In this document: piece by piece, positions 24,656 through 37,100 of the stretch | Position numbering within the stretch: position 1 is the stretch's first letter | Layout: every line of letters begins with the position of its first letter | Assembly (NCBI RefSeq): GCF_036850765.1 | Contig: NC_089491.1 | Location: 133,788,266-133,852,265 of the forward strand | Source of the DNA: Saccopteryx bilineata | Lineage: Eukaryota; Chordata; Mammalia; Chiroptera; Emballonuridae | Direction: 5' to 3' | DNA length: 64,000 nt | Made by a program: the position numbers and the translations under genes | Notes under the pieces: generated by a model | The model's database searches: none | Seen by the model: the letters and a program-made list of their open reading frames with translations, nothing else | What the model was told of the DNA's origin: nothing

Positions 24656-24829
24656 GCCTGCCCTGTGGTGGCGCAGTGGATAAAGCGTTGACCTGGAAAT
24701 GCTGAGGTCACCAGTTCGAAACCCTAGGCTTGCATGGTCAAGGCACATATGGGAGTTGATGCTTCCAGCTCCTCCCTCCCCTTCTGTTTCTCCTCTGTCT
24801 CTCCCTCTCCTCTCTAAAGTGAATAAAAA
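24656..24829 (+). repeat. SINE family C
   Basis: Begins CCTGCCCTGTGGTGGCGCAG, has the B box GTTCGAAACCC, and ends with an A-rich tail. ATGGTATAAATG flanks duplicated. Confidence 0.88.
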
Positions 24830-25103
24830 AAATGGTATAAATGATAAAAATTATGCACCCATATAGGCCACCTTACCATGAATGAAGCTTGAAGGACTGG
24901 AAGTTGCTCTGGGTGAGTGAGTGAGTGAGTGAGTGAATGAATGTGAAGGCCTAGGCCATTAGTGTACACTACTGTGGACTTGATAAACACTGAACACTTA
25001 GGCTACACTACATTTATAAATGTTTTTTCTGCCATAGCAACCTTAGCTTACTGTAATTTCTTTTCCCTTTATGTATATGAGGGGAAAAAGATAGACTGAT
25101 AAT

Positions 25104-25432
25104 TTTTTTTTTAGTGAGAGAGAGAGGGGGACAGACAGATTGGAAGGGAGAGAGATGAGATGCATCAACTCATAGTTGCAGCACCTTAGTTCATTGATTG
25201 CTTCTCGTGCCTTGACAGAGGATGGGGAAGGCTCAGCTGAGCCAGTGTCTCCTTGCTCAAGCTAGTGACCATAAGGTCATGTCTATGATCCCATGCTAAA
25301 GCTGGCAACCCTGTACTCAAGCTGGTGAGCCTTTGCTCAAGCTGCATGAACCTGCGCTCAAGCCAGTGACCTGGGTCCTTAGTACAGGTGTCCCAGGCCA
25401 ATGCTCTATCCACTGCACGACCACCTGGTCAG
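25104..25432 (-). repeat. SINE family B
   Basis: Antisense copy ending CCACCTGGTCAG, with partial target duplication AGACTGATAAT/AGACTAATAT. Confidence 0.8.
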
Positions 25433-26591
25433 ACAACAGACTAATATCCTAAAATCAAACCCAGTATCTGGAGCATCCCAAGCAAATTGAGAGCTCCAGG
25501 ATTGTTTAGGAGAGGCTAGGGCTGCAAGATAAATGGGTGAATTGTCTGTAAAGATGTAATTATAGTTTGATACAGTCTTTGAGAGGTTGGAGGGTTGAAC
25601 TATAGAAATGTCTGGTGTGGAGAGAGAAGAATAAAGAAAAATTCATAATCAAGCTATTTGTAAACCTGTAAAATTCTAAAATATGGTCTGAGTTAGGGTT
25701 ATTTCTCTGCAGTACAACACTGGAAGTTCAAACAGATATTTCTTAGGCACTAGGCATCATATTAGGAGAACAGTATAGATTGAGGTACTTATATGATATA
25801 ACAGTTTATGATGAAGAGATGTCCCCAGGTTTTTCTGTGTCGGGAATCATGTTGCATTTTCAAGAGACTACCTCTCTCCAACTCTCAGTCTAGCGAGTGG
25901 TATGAACAAAAAACATGGGAAAGAAGAATAATGGACTAGAGGAACTTGAGAAAAATGTGAGAATTTCTTTTAAAGGGTCAAAGGATCAGGTTGTCATTTA
26001 AGACGTATTTTAACAACCAGTTTTTAGTACCTTCGTTGCACCGTGAAATTTTCCTTTTCTGCATTCTTGGACAGAAGTTTTCATAGGTACTGAGATTACT
26101 CTTTTATAGTCTCAGAATGTACAGATGAATACTGAAATGATAGAAGTTGACACCCCATATTAAAAGTGGTTAGTATCTTTCATTTTTACTGGGAGTCAAA
26201 GGAAATCATTTGAATTGGCTACTGAATGCTTTGCTTCTGCTTCTGTCCTATAGCATTTGAGTATGTATATTTGCCTGTTTAGTGAGATTGTTAAATCCAT
26301 GGGCTTCTTTATGACTTTCAGATCTTTCTGCCAGTTTTAATGCTATTATTGTAGTTTTGTTTTTAGTTTAGAGAAAGATTTTTGTAATTTATTTGTTGGT
26401 CTGGTTGCTTAGCAGCTTACTGTGATTATGTAGCTTGGAACAGATTCATTTCCATATGAAAATCTTGGGTTTCCAGCCCTGATTCAAGTATATATTGCAT
26501 CCAAGCTTGGAAGTGAAAGCTTTTTTGCTATTAGAGCAATCATCATACAAGTAGAAATGAATAATTCTGTAGCATTTTATAGGAGATATCT

Positions 26592-26884
26592 TTTTTTTTT
26601 CAAGGGAGAGAGATGAAAAGCATCCATTCATAGTTGTGGCACCTTAGTTCATTGCTTACTTTCTCATATGTGCCTTGATGGTTGGAGTGGCCTCCAGCTG
26701 AGCCAGTGACTCCTTGCTCAAGCCAACAACCATGGAGTCATGTCTGTGATCCTATGCTCAAGTCACTGGCCTCACACTCAAGCTTGTGAGCCTGCGCTTA
26801 AGGCAGTGACCTTGGGTTTTCAAATCTGGGTCCTCAGCATTCCAAGCCAATGCTCTATACACTGCCCCACCCGCCTAGTCAGGC
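26592..26884 (-). repeat. SINE family B
   Basis: Antisense copy with GAGATATCTTT/GAAATATCTTT flanks, diverged and slightly short. Confidence 0.8.
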
Positions 26885-28038
26885 AAGAAATATCTTTATG
26901 TATTCTTTTGTCCTTTGTGGGTTTTTTTCCTGTTCTTGCACTCATACCATATGATACAATTTTATAAATACTATAAAATCACTAAACCTTCATAAAAGAG
27001 TTCTTTAGATTTTATTTTAGAGAATAAAATAAGGACCTGGACTAGAATGTTGGAGGGGTGATTAGGCTAAACATAAGAATACTTTAATGGTATTTCTGAG
27101 GCTGTTCAGTTTTTAAGTGAAATTTGATTTTTTATTTCATTTCCTTGATTTCATAATGTCTAGTTGATTTCTTTCTTTATATTCTCTAAGTGTTCCCAGT
27201 TAAAGTCTATTTGGAGCAGAACTGCTAGTAAGGACACCATTTTAAATGTAATATCAGCAGGTCTTTGGGGGGAAACACGAAGCCCGAAATTCACTATACA
27301 GAACACAGTAGCAAATTATTTTTCCTTTGCCCTTCTAACTGTGAAGGTGGTGTATTGTCTCCTTGATGCCAGAATGTGGTATAACATAAGCCTTTGCCTA
27401 TACTTAGTAAAAATTTATTAGACATAGTCCCTGTATGCAGTCCAGTGGAGAGCCCTGCATTACAGAAATAATTCTTGTGCTGCTGAGCTGGCAGTTTCCT
27501 CACTTAATCACTCGTGTGACGTCATCTGTGCTGTTGGTAGGAAATGTGCTGACCATGTCCTGCATTTTAAAAGGCAGATACAACAGGAGTACTAGCTAAA
27601 AATGAAATTAAAAATAAACCTTTTAGTTATGTTGAAGGTCTTCGAAGTCCAGAAGGGTTAAAGTAGCAGAAGTGTTGTTTAATCAATAGGCTTGACTAAG
27701 AACCATATTTAGTATTTGGTCACCCAGTAATCAACTGACATGCTTGTCCCTAATTACTTTCCTCTCGGCTCCGTAGTGATTGCAAAATGGAGAAAAAGCA
27801 GTAGGCAGTAAGGGGATATTATATTCAGAGGTCTGAAATGGTTTTCTAATTTTCAAATGAGTATTAAACATTCCAACTTTGTCTTTATAATAAGGATTAC
27901 ACAAATTGTTGGCTAGTGATTTTTATAATGGAAGAGTCCAGATGTTAGTCACTGATGGCTATACTGGATTGCGACTAAATCTTTTGTCTGGGGGAGAAGG
28001 CAGGACCCCTAATGTTTATTTGATTTCTTGGCAGAAAG

Positions 28039-28123
28039 ATGGATACTACAATGCTGAATTTGCGGAATCTGTTTGAGCAGCTTGTACGCCGGGTGGAGAT
28101 TCTCAGTGAAGGAAATGAACTCC
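28039..28123 (+). CDS. RACGAP1: RACGAP1 coding exon 1 (start codon)
   Basis: Acceptor TTGGCAG ends at 28034, four untranslated bases follow, then ATG at 28039. It encodes residues 1-28 plus one base, beginning [18 protein letters not shown]. Donor CC|GTAAGT lies at 28123/28124. Preceding exons must be non-coding. Human has Met-Met where Thr-Met stands here (from memory). Confidence 0.96.
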
Positions 28124-31100
28124 GTAAGTCATTCTGAGCTGGTCTGTGTGAAGAGAGAAAACAGATTTCAGACTTGGTTTTTCTACAGAGCTGAAGTGTG
28201 TTCCAGTCTGAACATTTTTTTTCATTTGGGTTATCTAAGAAAGTGATGTTAACTTTACAATGATCAAAGCTTAATGGACAACCATTCTAAATGGTTACTT
28301 TTTTTGTAGTTTTTTGTTTTTTGTATTTTTTTTCTGAAGTTGGAAACAGGGAGGCAGTCAGACTCCTGCATGGGCCCGACAGGGATCCACCCAGCACGCC
28401 CACCAGGGGGCGATGCTCTGCCCATCTGGGACGTTGCTCTGTTGCAACCAGAGCCACTCTAGCACTTGAGGCAGAGGCCACAGAGCCATCCTCAGTGCCC
28501 GGGCCAACTTTGCTCCAATGGAGCCCTGGCTGCAGGAGGGGAAGAGAGAGACAGAGAGGAAGGAGAGGGGGAGGGGTGGAGAAACAGATGGGCGCTTCTC
28601 CTGTGTGCCCTGGCTGGGAATCGAACCCGGGACTCCTGCACGCCAGGCCGACGCTCTATCACTGAGCCAACTGGCCAGGGCCTGCTTTTTTCTTTATAGA
28701 GTAGTTGTCTACCTTTTTTATCCTTGGGCTTTCCTTGTGTTCTATAGAACAGTTCCAATTGAAGAGGAGGAAAGTGTTTTAACTTTTTTTTCAAGGAGGG
28801 ATTAGTCATCTAATTTTACCTACTTCATATATTTGGTGCTTAGTAATAAAGGATTGCGATTGGGTGGAGAGCTAGAAAGAAAAAGGAGGATAAAACAGTC
28901 ATCAGTGAAGTAGATTAGTGAGAAAAGAAGGTAGGGCTTGAAGCATGGACTTCCATGATCTACAGGAGTTATTCTCTTTGTGTTGCCATCCTCTCCTTGT
29001 TCAGATTTTTATAAATACCTAACATATTAACTGCTGCTCTTAAGTCAGCCTCATTGATATAAAAGTAATGTAAGAACTATGTCTTAAACTTAAAAAAAAT
29101 AAATCACTATAGTATTTAGTATGGCACCTTGCATATGCCATTTAATATTTTCTTTTAACTTGATTGATGTTTTTAATGGTTCTTATCCATTTACAGGCTT
29201 TTCAAATTCTATTTTCTCTCTCTAATAGCTGTTCCATGACCCTATCATCTGGTACCAGCTCAGTAACCATGATGGCATACTAATTAAGCTTCTCTTTCAG
29301 ATAACATCATCTCAGAAGATGGATTACTTTGGAGTCTAGTGGGGAAAACTGTTGAATAAGAGATCTTAAAATTCAGGTTTATTCAACAGGTATTTAGTGA
29401 GAACCTATACCAGCCTCTAGCACATGTTCAGTTGAGGGAAAGGGGTGTCTTATTAGCTTCATAGAGAAAAGTAGGATTTGAGTTGAGCCTTAGATGTAGG
29501 GTAGGATCCCAACAGACAAAAATGAAAGAAGGCATTTAGGGTTGGGAGAATAGCCTGAGTGGAGAGAAGAGGGTGTGGGGTTTGAGGGGACTAGGAGTAT
29601 GGTGGAGTGACGTAGTCAGAGCTGTGCTTTTGGAAGATTACCCTGGCAGAGGTAGAGGTTGCATTAGATGTGGAGGCTGGGACACTGATTAGTATGTAGT
29701 TGCCATTTCTCAGGAAGGAGGCAGTAGGAGTCCTAACTGGGTGGTGGTTGTAAAGATGGAAATATGGGGAAATGGGTGGAAGAGATTGTGAGAATAAGCT
29801 CTTTAGTGGGAGGCAGCTGGTAGCATAGGGGGGCAGAGAGAAATCTGAGGTTTGGGGTCTCAATAGCTTGTGCTGACTTTTAATGGTATGTCTGTGTCTG
29901 TTTCTCTATCTGTAAAATAGGAACTTTTAAAAAAAGATTTTATTTATTGATTTTTAGAGAGAGGAGAGAGAGAGAAGTGGGGAAGGAGAGGGAAGCATCA
30001 ACTTGTAGTAGTTGCTTCTCATGTACCTTGACCAGGCAAGCCTGGGGTTTTGAACTGGCAACCTCAGCATTCCAGGTCAATACTCTATCCAATGCACCAC
30101 CACAGGTCAGGCTAAAATAGAAATTTAAATGTCTTTATCTTCTTTGTGAGAGTGCTGTGAGGATTTGGGGATAAAATGAGGTACTAATTGTAAAAATACT
30201 TTGCCAAAAAATATACAAGACATTTTTATAGATACCCTTATTTTATAAGCAAATTTATATCTTCCCATTGGTTTGTGTTATAAAATAGAGGTAAGCTTTG
30301 TCTTCCTCTGAATGTTGGCTTTTGAGGAACTAAAGTGGCTCAGTGTTTTCTATTCTCTAGAATCTCCTTTCTGCAACCACTCGAGTCTCTGTCCTTTTCT
30401 TTGAACCTCAGAATGCTTCCCATGCTTAGGTATCCTGACTCTTTACTTTTGAGTTTCATTATAATGACTTCATTGCTCTTTCTTCTTTTTGTATAGTCTT
30501 AAGCTAAGTCCAAGGTTACTGAAAGATCAAAGTGAAGGTTAATATTCAAATAAAATGACTTTAATAGCCTAGGTATTTTGTTGTCTTTGTTTCCCCCCAG
30601 TCTACATGATTTTTATCTTTTATGTGATTGTGAGCAGCCTGAACTTTTTTGATGATGGTATGTAAATTAGGAATAAATAGAACAATATTTATCAGGTGCC
30701 TATTGTATGCCAAAACTATGCTAGGTTTGTGCTATGCTACATACAGTAGGCAATACTGAAGTGTATGTGATATGGAACCTGTCTTCACAAAGGTTTGGGT
30801 ATTAAAGTCTCAGAGACAGGATTCTTTCTAATGAAACAGAAGATAATACAAGTATCAAAATATATGCTTGTGGGAAGTGGAGAAAAATTTAATGTGGAGT
30901 AAATAAATTAGGAAAGGATTCATAGAACAGATGGGACTAGAAAAGTAGGTACATAAAGAAGAGTAGGTAGTGTGTTCCATTTGAAGTGTATAGCTTGATC
31001 ACAAGTGAGAAGGCAGAAATGAGCATAGGTCTGTTTTGGGGGAAGGGAAAAACTGGGTTAGCTAGAAAGAGGGTATTGTGTGGTGGTGGTGGTGGTGGTT

Positions 31101-34100
31101 GAAGGTAAGTTTGATTAGATTGATAAGGTGGGCTTAGATCCCTGAAGTTTAAATTTTATCTGAACAGCAGTTCTTCATTCATTTGTTCAATGAACATTTA
31201 AATGCCTACTATGTGCTAGGCAGAGTCCAAGGCACTGGTGATAAAAGCAGAAGAGAGCCTGACCTGTGGTGGCACAGTGGATAAAAGCGTCAACCTGGAA
31301 ACGCTGAGGTTGCCGGTTCAAAACCCTGGGCTTGCCTGGTCAAGGCACATATGGGAGTTGATGCTTCCTGCTCCTCCCCCCTACTCTCTCTCTCTCTCTC
31401 TCTCTCTCTCCCCCCCTATAATAAATAAAATCTTTAAAAAAATTAAAAAAAAAAAAAAGAAGAGACACAGGGCCATTGCCCTTACACTTAGTGGGTACTG
31501 GGGAAGACAAAGGGCCCAGGAAAAAATACCCCAGTAGGAGTGAGCAGAGAAAGCAAGATTTCTGGAACTGCTTTAATCTGTTTGCTGAATGAGGAACCAA
31601 ATCTTGATTTTTTTTTTAATAAGTCAAAGATTATCCTCAATTTTTTTTAGGAAATTTCCCTTCTCCTTTCTCCTTTTTAATAGTTGCATTTTATAATTTA
31701 ATATGTACACACTTTTTTTTAAAACTTTTTCTTAAGTGAGAAGCACAGAGGCAGAGAGACAGACTCCTGCATGCACCCCAGCTGGGATCCACCCAGTAAG
31801 CCCCCTGCTGGGTAATACTCTGCCCATCTGGGGCTGTTGCTCTATTGCTCAGCACCTGACTTATTTTAACACCTTAGGGAGGCCATGGAGCCATTTTCAG
31901 TGCCTGGAGCCAACTTGCTTCATTTGAGCCATGGCTGCAGGAGAGGAGAAGAGGGAGAGAAGGGAGAGGGGGATGGGTGGAGAAGCAGATGGTCGCTTCT
32001 ACTATGTGCCCTGACCAGGAATTGAACCTGGGATGATGTCCATATGTGGGCTGATGCTCTACCACTGGGCCAACTGGCCAGGGCCTTTACACACTTTTTT
32101 TAAGGAAATAGTTTAAATTTAAAAATCTTTTGAATGTATACTTCATGACAAAGGCTAGTACAAAGTTGAATGGTGATTCACAAACTGGCACAAAAAAGGC
32201 CATGTTTGTTGATCTCCAACATCAGAATTTTTCCTGGACTGTAGTATAAAGTGCCTTTTTGACTCTTCATAGCAAACTTAGTTCACAACAGAATTATACA
32301 CAAAAAGTAATAACTTAGTCATGTATGCAAATGTTCTGGTTTCGGTCTAACAAACTAAATTGATCTATTACTAATTTAATAAATTATACTACTAAAATTG
32401 GATCTTCCTTGAAATGAACTGATGCTTTATTTGTTTTGAGTTCCATTGTCCAATCACTGAAACCTGTAACGTATACCAGTTAACAATGAACAGGAATTAA
32501 AACCTAAATTTAATAAGACATATTAAGAAAAAACAAACCGGCAAAATTAGGTCAAATGGAAATCTTTTCATTCTCAAATTGTTTTTCAGTTTCCGAAATA
32601 TTTGAGTGTGTATCTAGCACTATATTTAGAAACATTTAATTGACCACAATGTAGAGCTAGTTTTTAGACTGTAGATAAAAAGTGTGTTTCTTGTTCTTTA
32701 GTTTTTTGAAATTGAAGTATTTCATGCATCAGGAAAAGACAGATTATAAATGTACTACTTGATGAATTGACGGAGTGAACATGGCTAAGAACCAGTTTTG
32801 GTTTTTAATATTTTTCCTTGTGAATATATAGTGTTGAAATTGTTAAATTTGATTGTTTTTTTCTCCTTTTAAATTAAAGAGAGAAAAAACCTTGGTAATA
32901 TTCCAAACTGTTAACTAAACCAGTGTTTCATTTAAGATTGTTTGAATTGTAATAATATATATTGTATATTTTTTAATACTTGATATTTGTATTATCTGAG
33001 ATAACTAGGTCATAATACCTTGTTTTGCTAAAATCCTTTGTTTTCTAAAAACTGAAGTTTCCTTATGTATAAGACTTGGTTTCCGTAGATTGAATTGGTA
33101 CCCTAATTTTAATTTGTAAGTTTAAAATTTAATCAAATTGTTAAAATTGCTTTAAAAGAGCACCATGTAGTGTCTTTGCCTTGGATTGAATTCAGATAGG
33201 AAAAGTGTCCTTACTACCTAAGCATTTGCTATCCTTTTGTGAATTTGGCCTAGTTTCATCTATAAACTGGGTTAGTTGGACCAACAGCAGATGTACACCT
33301 TTGAAACTTGATGATACCGGTGGAAAGTGATGCTTAGAGATAGAGTGATTGCTAGGAAATAGTAAGGCATTGGAGAAGAAACTTTGCCAACAGCAGATGA
33401 TAAGAACAAATGCCACTAGGGTTTTCCTGCTTTGAGTTGCTGCCTTGGAGATGATGCTGTCTTTGCAGACATTTGAAGAGAGTATTCTGCTAATGGTGAC
33501 TCACCTGAAGCTAGTATAATCTTCTCTTCTTGTATCTTTCAAACTGGAATGTTTATATACCCTTCAGGGCAGTGTTAAACAGCAAAAGCAAATTGGCTCT
33601 TTACCTTCACATCAATATTTGTATAATTATATAGCTGAATGGAATTGCAGGCCTAGATGACTGTAATATTAATCTACATCTACTGGAGCATATTACAATA
33701 GTTACATTTGAATTTACTGTTTAACATCTCTCTGGCACAGCAATGCATGACTGTAAAGGAGGCAGTTTTTGTTTTATAGCTGTAACTGTCCTGGTGTGTG
33801 ACAGCTGCCCCAAAGGTATCCCCCTTTGATTGCCTTCTGTTCAGGAGCTTCCAGTGATGGTGTTACATCTGGAGCCAGGTGACTAAAGAGTTACTTATTC
33901 CATAGCAGATGCCACTGGCTAAGCCAAAGTAAGTGGCCTATTGAAACAGGAATTGCTCCCCACAAAGCTCTCATCTAGTGATGAACGTTTATCCAGGTTC
34001 TGCTCTTGGTTGTTTTCAACTGGAGGATTTGCCCATAGGGTAGCTGGTCCCTTAATTATGTATTTGCAGTAAAACTAACTAGAGGACTCATTTATGAGAG

Positions 34101-37100
34101 TGTTTATACTCTGGTGCTTGAATTATTAAAGTTTCCCCCCTTTCTTTAGAATTCATCCAGTTGGCAAAGGACTTTGAAGATTTCCGTAAAAAGTGGCAGA
34201 GAACAGACCATGAGCTGGGGAAATACAAAGATCTTTTGATGAAAGCAGAGACTGAGCGGAGTGCTCTGGATGTTAAGCTGAAGCATGCACGCAATCAGGT
34301 GGATGTGGAGATGAAACGGAGACAGCGAGCTGAGGCTAACTGTGAGAAGCTGGTGTGTACTGTTTTTCTGTGCTACAACTCTGATGATGGGAGAAAGGGG
34401 AGCGTCATCTGATTATATTTCCACTTCCAGATATACCCAGTTTCTTATTCTACATTAAAGAACTAAAAGCAACCGGTCCATTGACAACTTGTCTGTGATT
34501 GAAGGTGAAACTGCAGCCTAGGAATCCTGTTATCCATAGGTTGAAATTTAAATGTTTTCCTCCTTTAGAGTTGACACTGCTACTTAATAGACAGGTTTTA
34601 AATGATAGAATTTAAAGAATTAAAATTTGGGATGGGGCAGGGAAATCCTAGCATACTTGATCTGTCACAAGACAACTGACTATCTCTCATGCTGCCCAGA
34701 TTATCCTTGTATCAATAGCTAGTACTTTGTCATTGATACGTGTAAGACAACTCTAAGTCTTTCCTTCACCACTGCTCCTAATTCAGAATAAATGGGGCTA
34801 GATATAGTCAACAAGTTGAGCAGTGTAGCTAACAGAATATTTTCATTTTTATGTACCAAGGTGGGTCATGGTACAAAGGAAAGCCTTTACTAAGAGGCAC
34901 TAATCCATCTTGGTACAGTGTTAGATGCCTCAGTAAGCTCAAATTGTCTGGTTCAAGTGTGTCACTCACAGCTTTGTATCCATTTTAATACATTTTGTTC
35001 CACCATTTAGAAAGGTGGGTGGCTGCTTTGATCTGTAGAAGACATCAAGAATTGTCCTGATGGCCTGACCTGTGGTGGCGCAGTGGATAAAGCGTTGACC
35101 TGGAAATGCTGAGGTCGCTGGTTCGAAACCCTGGGCTTGCCTGGTCAAGGCACATATGGGAGTTGATGCTTCCAGCTCCTCCCCCCTTCTCTCTCTCCTC
35201 TCTCTCTCTCTCTCTCTAAAAATGAATGAATAAATAAATAAATAAAAAAGAATTGTCCTGATAAAATGACACTAAAGTGTTTTTGCTATGCAAGATCTAT
35301 TTTGGGACTCTTGTTTTGCAATACTCCATCCTCTTGGATTAGCAGTTTGATCCAAAAATCTTGTTACAAAAAACCCACTATTCTAGATGGAGTTCATTTT
35401 ACCAGTCAGAAATTAGAGACACAATCTGGGCTTGACATGAATTAATATGCTATTGGTGTAGCAGCCTTCCTGAAGGCTCATTTACATAATGCTGTATTTT
35501 AATGTCTTCTGGTCTACCCATCCCATAAATTTGAGGTGAAGCTTTCTCCCCTGGTTAGTTAGGATGTTTTACTCTGCTTTGGTCTGTAGGAAAGGCAGAT
35601 TCAGCTGATCCGAGAGATGCTTATGTGGGACACATCTGGCAGCATTCAACTAAGCGAGGAGCAAAAATCAGCTCTGGCTTTTCTCAACAGAGGCCAACCA
35701 TCCGTGGGCAATACTGGGAACAAAAGGTGGGGGAACTACATGTGTTGTTATCTGATCATAGGCACAGCTGTCAGAAGTTCTTGTTATCTGAACTCTTAAA
35801 CTGCTTCTGGAGTGTATGCTGAATAAAGCAGAAAAGACTGGTGGAAGGGTGGGTAGAAAATAAAGGCACAGGGGCCTCCCTATTTTATTTTATTATTATT
35901 TTTAAATTTTTTTCCTTAGAATATTGTTTCACCGTGGGTAAAATTTTGATACTGGTGCCAAATTGCACATCAATAACTAATCCTGCATATTGCTAAGAAA
36001 CCTGAAGGTAAAAGTGGCAGTTCAGCAGTACTTTCAGTGTTTACTCTCCAGAGAGCTCTTGTTGTTCTCTGGTTTAGAAAGGCCTCCTATGAGCCAAGGC
36101 CACACAATAATTTTGATCTACTGCATCCCTCTTTAAAATAGTTTCAACCAGGCTTTGAAATGAACACCCCCACTACAATATGTAAGGGAAGGTCAGCACT
36201 CTTAGAGATATTTATTTTGTGGCTTAGTTGTTTTATGGGGAATCTTTATAACTAAGAAGATATACGGGCTTAATTTCTTAAAAAGCTAATGTGGAGTAAT
36301 ACTCTTTTGTAGGAATTAAACTTCACTCTGATGCCTTGTGAATTTTTAGTAGCCTATAGTACAAACTCAGTAGGGAATAGAACCTATATACCCTTGACTA
36401 ATTTTCAACTGTGGTTTATAAGGCTTTGCTGAAAAAGCAACTGTGCTGCATGTGGACTCAGGCATGTACACATACTCCTTCATGAAACCATAAAAAGCAA
36501 CCCACCACAGCAAGGGTCTGAGGTTGGTGCTATCTTCACAGGAAAGGCATTGCTGTGAAATTGCTGACATTATCTGACCTGTTAGGTAACTTGATCTGGG
36601 TGTTGGTGAATCTTATTTTACATAGTCTTCAGTGTCTAACTTTGTATTGTTTCACTCATCTAGATTGTCAACCATTGATGAATCTGGTTCCAATTTATCA
36701 GATATCAGCTTTGACAAGACTGATGAATCACTGGTAATGAACATTTGATCTCTGAGAATTATTTATATTCCTGCTCCTTCAGGAATATCTCTGCTCCCCT
36801 TCTGAAGTACCTTTATTACTGTGTAATTGATTGATGTGTTGTAGATACTGAGCTGGCAATTTAAAATATAAATCCACATAAACTATAAGAGACTAGCTTA
36901 TATATTTTCTTAGTTTCTGGAAGTGAGAATATAGAATTCAGGATTTGACATGAGGTTAAATTTGTTTAATGGATTTGTGAACTTCATGTACTAATTGATT
37001 ATATCTTGATGTATTAAAGCCCCAGCTAGCAATAAACAAAATTTAGCAAAACTCTATTCAGGGAGGGCTTCTTTTTTGTTCTTGAAGAAAATAGCCTTGT

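Larger units (their letters stand above)
22484..25085 (+). mobile_element. Ancient DNA-transposon-like repeat, host of a nest
   Basis: Three pieces, 22484-22627, 24523-24655 and 24830-25085, read as one continuous old mammalian interspersed repeat (start AGTCATGTGTCACTTCACAA, internal AGATGGTATAGCCTAC, end with GTGAGTGAGTGAG and GGCCTAGGCCATTAGTGTAC). I recognise it but cannot name the family with certainty. It is split by a hAT element and by a family C SINE. Confidence 0.65.
18019..28034 (+). other. RACGAP1: RACGAP1 first intron
   Basis: Non-coding. It holds an ancient repeat at about 18925-19250, SINEs of family B at 20771, 21611, 25104 and 26592, and the nested transposon cluster at 22484-25085. 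The stretches 19250-20770, 25433-26591 and 26885-28034 contain no repeat or exon I can recognise. The acceptor for the first coding exon is at 28033-28034. Confidence 0.7.
28124..34149 (+). other. RACGAP1: RACGAP1 intron between coding exons 1 and 2
   Basis: A 6-kb intron. It contains SINEs at 28301, 29931, 31259 and 31721, and ancient repeat remnants at about 29360-29870 and 30660-31240. The last 2 kb, 32086-34149, are AT-rich and free of any repeat I can name. No additional exon is supported. Confidence 0.7.
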
